NCBI RefSeq assembly: GCF_963678635.1
Contig: NC_087065.1
Location: forward strand, 73,915,345 to 73,979,344
DNA: 64,000 bases
From: Symsagittifera roscoffensis
Taxonomy: Eukaryota > Xenacoelomorpha > Acoela > Convolutidae
Reading direction: 5' to 3'
This document shows, one piece after another, positions 60,201 to 64,000 of this stretch (position 1 is the stretch's first letter; each line of letters opens with the position of its first letter). The notes below the pieces were generated by a model that saw only the letters and a list, made by a program, of their open reading frames with translations, was not told the origin of the DNA and searched no databases. The translations under genes were made by a program, and so were the position numbers.

Positions 60201-61970
60201 ATCGATTCTTAGATGTGGACAAAACAAGCATACAAATAATAGGGCGAAATTGTTTGAACCAGAGCATTTACCGTTTGACAAACAATAGTTTCTAGTCAGA
60301 TTCGAACCCATGACCTTTATGGTCCCAGTCGTCTTCGATGCCTCCAGGCTAGGTGTGCAAGAGAAATTTGAATTCCTTATAAACCATGGTACCACCAGGA
60401 GTCTCGATGCGTCCTGTGAACAAAGTTGATTACGGGAAAAAAGGCTAATACCCGATTTTAATACCCCTGCTTATCGCAAGGGTCAACAAAGATAGTCGGT
60501 TGCTGTCCAAGAAGAATAGAATGTTCCGAATATATTCATATAACACAATACATTTTTAAAAAAATTCTTTTTTTTTCAAACTAGTGCTGATTTTTTTGTG
60601 GTGTGATGAAAGGATCTGAAGAAAACCTGAAATTTAGGTATATTCGAAGGTCACCGTAAGATAGGAAAATCGAGCAACGGTTTTTGTCAATAAAGGACAA
60701 AAAAAACAAAAGCGCAAAAAATTTTTTTTTCTAATTATTGAGATCAATTGTTTTGAACTTTTGAAGCTTTTCTTACAAAAAAGAAGACTAAAAAAATTCA
60801 AAGAAAAATTTGCTTAAATTTCATGGCGTATCCTTCTCTAATAAGCCTGCTCGCTTGCTTTTATCGCTCGAAACAAGACCTTGAAACAAAATTTCAAACC
60901 GGTTTTTCTCGACTGAGAAAATTATAAATGACGTTCGGATCACGACTGAAAGGACTGTAATATGATATATCGCCTTAAATATTAATATGATATACTCGAC
61001 CTATTCCGATGATTATTTGCAGTACCTGATTTTGCGTGATAAAAAAAACGCCCGAAAACAAGGTTGCTCCCCATTTTTCAAATGATCGGAACAAAAATCA
61101 AATCAAAAGACGCAATTATAACCGTTTTTAGTTATTCCAGCTATTGAAACTAGTCGGGACCAATAGCATCAGCTGCAACTCCTTGCTTTATCAATTTATT
61201 ACTATGTGCACATTAGTGATGCTTAGCCACTGCATCTTTTTGCACCCATAACAGTGTTACCTAAATGATGTGTAATGTAATCAAATACATGCGCAATCAG
61301 GGGCTGATTAAGGGGGGGGGGGTGGGTGGCGCTTTTGCTTTTTCTCAGAGATTCGACCCACTGCCGACCCAAAGGGTCCCTTGTTTGTTCTGATTTGAGA
61401 TATCCGATTTTGGCTGACTGACCCTAAAATACGTCTGAAGGCTCCCTCCTTTGGCGCCAAAATGTACTAATTTTGATGGGGGAGCGCGCGCCGAAAAAAA
61501 GTTATTTTTTGGTGAAAATTTGTCAAAAAAGGCCTAAGAGTGCCTGTTTTTTTTTCAAAAATTTGCATGCGGCGTAAAAAAAATTTGACCAAAATAGGGT
61601 CTTCATAGTGATTCGATTTTTTTTGAAATTCCGCCCTACCCCTTCGAAAAAATCTAAGATCCGCCCATGTGCGTAGCAAAGATTATTTCTTTAAACATCG
61701 TTATCGAACTACCAACCTGTAAACATGAGGGTGCTCGGGGATGTTATCTCCTGTGAACGTTACTCCAGGTGAATCGAACGGGTATTGCTCTGTGAACTTG
61801 AAACACAGCAGGAACTCCTCCCCACTGTAGATGCTCTCCCCGTGAGGTATCAATTTCACTTGCCATTCGTCAAACTTGTCTGTTATAGTCACAAACTCAA
61901 GGTTTAAATTTTGACTGTTTTTAACCTCTTTAATTTCATTTTGAAGACGTTTAGCTAATCTTTGACTCAT
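57029..61970 (-). CDS. UBE2W: Ubiquitin-conjugating enzyme E2 W
   Basis: UBE2W transfers ubiquitin to the free amino end of proteins with disordered N-termini. Two exons, 61970-61717 and 57227-57029, join across a 4.5-kb intron (donor GTTGGT, acceptor CGTATATTTTAG). The split Ser85 codon is AG|C, and the product has 150 residues, against 151 in human. The fold begins with a helix (RLAKRLQNEIKEV), then the E2 core YPFDSPGVTFTG, HPHVY and the active-site stretch SNGHICLSILAEDWSPA with catalytic C90. The end, KKTRWWFHDDTV, keeps the unusual UBE2W C-terminus. The ATG at 61970 is the only one that gives the family's N-terminal helix. The protein is cytosolic or nuclear. Confidence 0.96.
57885..58110 (-). 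repeat. SINE-like repeat family A, partial copy
   Basis: Marks are TTTGATAAAATTAAATCAGT, GAGAAAACTGGATGAATAG and CACGACCTACGTTCATCGAC. Left of it, AAATTCTAAGATTTAAA recurs several times (57780-57880) as a short tandem repeat. Confidence 0.55.
58505..59270 (-). pseudogene. Decayed relative of the LINE, in UBE2W intron
   Basis: On the minus strand 59266-59060 encodes TKTVLATLALSEAFAMVCDR and VPQGCTITYF, matching the RT of the LINE at 4369. 58702-58505 encodes TTLDLFKCSKNATTITPIDL, matching its C-terminal Cys/His motif. Order and strand are those of one element with the middle shortened. Both Asp of LDLSKAFD are Ala here, and stops are frequent. Confidence 0.8.
59335..59960 (-). repeat. Composite repeat family B, clearest copy
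   Basis: The minus strand holds TGGCTCAGTGATTTGTG (A-box-like, near 59513) and GTCGCAGATTCGAATCC (B-box-like, near 59468), spaced as in a tRNA. The left end is ACAGAGGCGAAGC, and the right half matches 10240-10690 and 52930-53365. Confidence 0.7.
59985..60490 (-). repeat. SINE-like repeat family C, copy 2
   Basis: It matches 9430-9900: ATCCTCAAACGACGCAAGAA, then a tRNA-like stretch with CAGATTCGAACCCATGACCT at 60298, and a CTTATCGCAAGGGT end as near 9933. Confidence 0.5.
61298..61669. mobile_element. hAT-like MITE in UBE2W intron
   Basis: The ends read CAGGGGCTGATTAAG and, from the other strand, CATGGGCGGATCTTAG, which form imperfect inverted repeats. Flanking octamers TGCGCAAT (61290-61297) and TGCGTAGC (61670-61677) match in 5 of 8 positions. 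There is no transposase. A G-run follows the left end. The right end lies 47 bp from the UBE2W exon 1 donor. A fragment of the same family is at 13540-13650. Confidence 0.5.
61717..61970 (-). CDS. UBE2W: UBE2W exon 1
   Basis: It encodes residues 1-84 plus AG of Ser85, ending NIPEHPHVY before the AG|GTTGGT donor. Confidence 0.96.
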
Positions 61971-62159
61971 GGGTCGCCAAGTCGGTGTATAATTTTAAGA
62001 CAAATTAGATTTGGTTACGTAGTTTCAACCTGGTTCTACTTTCGCTTTCACTATCATCAAGATGCATTGACCACAGCTTCTGGAAATCTAACCATTGAAA
62101 TCTGAAAACACGGAGCATTTAGGGGCCACCTACAACACAGGGCTTGCCAGTCACATAAT

Positions 62160-62480
62160 TCTACGCACAGCCGCCAAAGCTGCACTTCGCCAACTCAAGC
62201 AACACGCATAACAAACAGACAGTTCAAAAAAAATTACGAACCACTGGAACAAAAAAAAATCACTTTTTTTTAAACAAATTTTCAATTTTCGAAGAAAAAT
62301 GCGCATCACATTACAGCTCTTCGATTTCAAAAAATCTTTTATGATTGACTTTTTTTCAATACATAACCCAATAATAAAAAAATCAATAAGCAAATAATTT
62401 TTATTCTGCTGGGAATTGATTTACACTTTCGAAACGAAGTCATTTAAATTTTTCGCGACATTTGCAGTTTTTGAACTTGC
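62160..62480. repeat. Worn SINE-like repeat fragments
   Basis: It opens AAGCTGCACTTCGCCAACTC (family B end) and continues with CGAAGAAAAATGCGCATCAC and TGATTGACTTTTTTTC, which recur in family A copies. Confidence 0.4.
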
Positions 62481-62619
62481 AAACCGAAAAAAAAAAATTA
62501 AAGTATAGCAAAAAAATACTGAGGACAGCAAATTCCATGCTGTGGCAAACAGGCCGGCAAAAACTATACGGGAAAAAGAATTCCCAGAAAAAAATATACT
62601 TTTTGTCGAGCGTAAAATT

Positions 62620-62970
62620 TCCGTTTACAAAAAAAACAAGTCCTGGCCAAATTCGAACAACGAACCCTTGTCTCAGCAGGAAGGTCCGTTAAATCTATGT
62701 CCCATTTGTGGATTGACGCCTTGATTTTATTTTACGACGAATCGAGGTGTCAAAAGATTGTGTAACTAATTATAACACTGAAAAAAACTCTATTTCGATT
62801 TGATAACGCCTGCTAATCGCAAGCGTGAACAAATCAAGGGTAAAACCGCACGAAATCTTTTTTGAGCATTATTTGACCGTAAGACTTTTACCTGGACATA
62901 AAAAACACGAACTCAGTAAGTGTCTTGACTCCGTTCATTGACACTTAAAACGGCTAAGAGTCAGTTGCAT
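62620..62970 (-). repeat. SINE-like repeat fragments, families C and A
   Basis: CCAAATTCGAACAACGAACC (62647) is a reversed B-box-like stretch, CGCCTGCTAATCGCAAGCGT (62807) is a family C end, and GACTCCGTTCATTGACACTT (62929) is a family A end. Confidence 0.45.
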
Positions 62971-63070
62971 TCGATGCTTATCTACTGCTTCTTGGAGTAA
63001 ACTACTTTAGAAAAACTCGTAGTAACAAGACTGCTCTGCAAGGTACAACCTTGAATGCCCCGATCATTCT

Positions 63071-63319
63071 TTAACGCTCCTTAAATAATTTTTGGTTTAA
63101 ATCGACGAAATTCTGAAAAAAAATTCCAGCTAATGCTAATTGCAGTAAGTAAAAAAGGCCGAAGCCAAAATCATCAAAAACACTAAGGAATTTTAAACTG
63201 GGATCAACAAAATCATCAGTTTTGGAGATCTCTGCTTCAGTAAAATCCTTCTTTAGCCACACACCAACTGTGTCTAAATTAATTGAACTCTTCCAACACG
63301 AACACAAGAACGAAGGCAA
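63071..63319 (-). CDS. Doubtful open frame, possible exon
   Basis: The minus-strand frame reads through NLDTVGVWLKKDFTEAEISK and a hydrophobic stretch to NQKLFKER and TAA. It has no true ATG at its start. It contains possible acceptors (TTGGAAG near 63295; TTTTTTTTCAG near 63112), so it might be a 3' exon of a minus-strand gene starting outside the window. Codon use is not clearly better than chance, and no family is recognised. Confidence 0.2.
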   Translation of the reverse strand: MPSFLCSCWKSSINLDTVGVWLKKDFTEAEISKTDDFVDPSLKFLSVFDDFGFGLFYLLQLALAGIFFQNFVDLNQKLFKER

Positions 63320-63539
63320 CAGCTTTAAAAAATGTTCAGCCGAATGAAATCAATGCTTTTTATCATTAAAACTGTTTCAACTCAAAATGCGTCAAAATTT
63401 ATTATCCACCAAATAAGCATAGCTGACAGCAAGTTGGAAAAAGTCAATGACGCAAGGAAACAGAAAAAAAACTGATTTGATTTTTGAAAAAACTTCCGAA
63501 ATCCAAAAGAAAAACATTGCCAACAGACAAAAAAAAACA

Positions 63540-63920
63540 AAAAAATAGACATGTTTTTCAAAAACTCAAATTTCAAGAAAAATAGATAGCCATAAAACTC
63601 TTCAACTTTCTAAAACAAAAAATGAGCTGAACTAACCCAATTTAAGAAAACTAACCCAATTTAGATGAACTAACTCAATTTAAGAAAACTAAATCAATAA
63701 AAAAACTTTATATTGCTGGAAAGCCTGATAAATGAAATCCATTTTCAATATAAGATGTCATCACGTTTTTTGTTACCTTTATATATCCTCTGTTCGATAG
63801 CAGAGTTTGCCTTCCTTTTAAAAAAGACATGAATTGAACTTGAAAGCTAAAATCAAAAATAAAACCGCGAAAAACCAAATTTGAGGGTGAGTCTTCACTA
63901 CGTTGGTTGAGTCAAAATAA
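63540..63920 (-). repeat. SINE-like repeat family A copy
   Basis: Marks are a triplicated AACTAACCCAATTTAAGAAA-type run (63630-63690), ATCACGTTTTTTGTTACCTT, TGTTCGATAGCAGAGTTTGC and GTCTTCACTACGTTGGTTGA. Confidence 0.6.
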
Positions 63921-64000
63921 AACTATTTCAAAAATATTTCAATGTGCACGAATTGAACCTGCGCCATGGTCCCTTGAAAATCAACAAAACTACAGATGAT

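Noticed and set aside
13130-62000. A functional ubiquitin/ER quality-control gene cluster (RING genes, calnexin, UBE2W)
   Set aside because: The genes have separate promoters and large spacers, and calnexin and UBE2W are single housekeeping genes. Nothing in the sequence shows joint control.

Overview
The window is eukaryotic nuclear DNA from an AT-rich, intron-rich invertebrate animal; the phylum cannot be fixed from sequence alone. Signs of this are GT-AG introns with matching codon phases, metazoan housekeeping genes (calnexin, UBE2W, an AIG1/ADTRP-type membrane protein), an APE-type non-LTR retrotransposon, tRNA-derived SINE-like repeats, hAT-like MITEs and a long tandem satellite. Every host gene I can reconstruct lies on the minus strand.

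Layout, left to right. 1-240 holds the 5' coding exon of an unrecognised gene that runs off the left edge. 0.24-11.5 kb is repeat-rich: a hAT-like MITE (2957-3687), dispersed repeat families and a nearly complete plus-strand LINE (4369-8147) with an exact 14-bp target-site duplication and a 2A-like motif. 11.5-12.6 kb is a two-exon AIG1/ADTRP-like gene, next to a partial tandem duplication of its first exon. 13.1-21.2 kb holds three tandem two-exon genes (A, B, C). Each encodes a C3HC4 RING plus one C-terminal membrane segment, with a phase-0 intron at exactly the same place after the RING. The start of a possible secreted or membrane protein gene (two tiny exons, 17578-17705) lies among them.

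22.2-55.9 kb is one complete calnexin gene: 8 exons, 620 codons after splicing, all phases agreeing. Its second intron is 24.2 kb long and almost wholly made of a ~152-bp satellite (about 27150-51058, roughly 155 monomers) with several levels of higher-order repeats. Intron 7 carries a nearly identical ~1-kb tandem duplication. Intron 1 carries an old reverse-transcriptase fragment and an intronless open frame of unknown nature on the opposite strand.

57.0-62.0 kb is a complete two-exon UBE2W gene (N-terminal-ubiquitinating E2). Its intron holds a decayed relative of the LINE, several SINE-like repeats and a second hAT-like MITE. The last 2 kb is repeats plus one doubtful open frame.

Functionally, calnexin (ER glycoprotein folding) and the small RING membrane proteins (probable E3 ligases) together with UBE2W (E2) all belong to protein quality control. 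Nothing in the sequence shows that they work together, and I treat the grouping as chance. The most unusual feature is the satellite that fills a calnexin intron while the flanking exons and splice sites stay intact.
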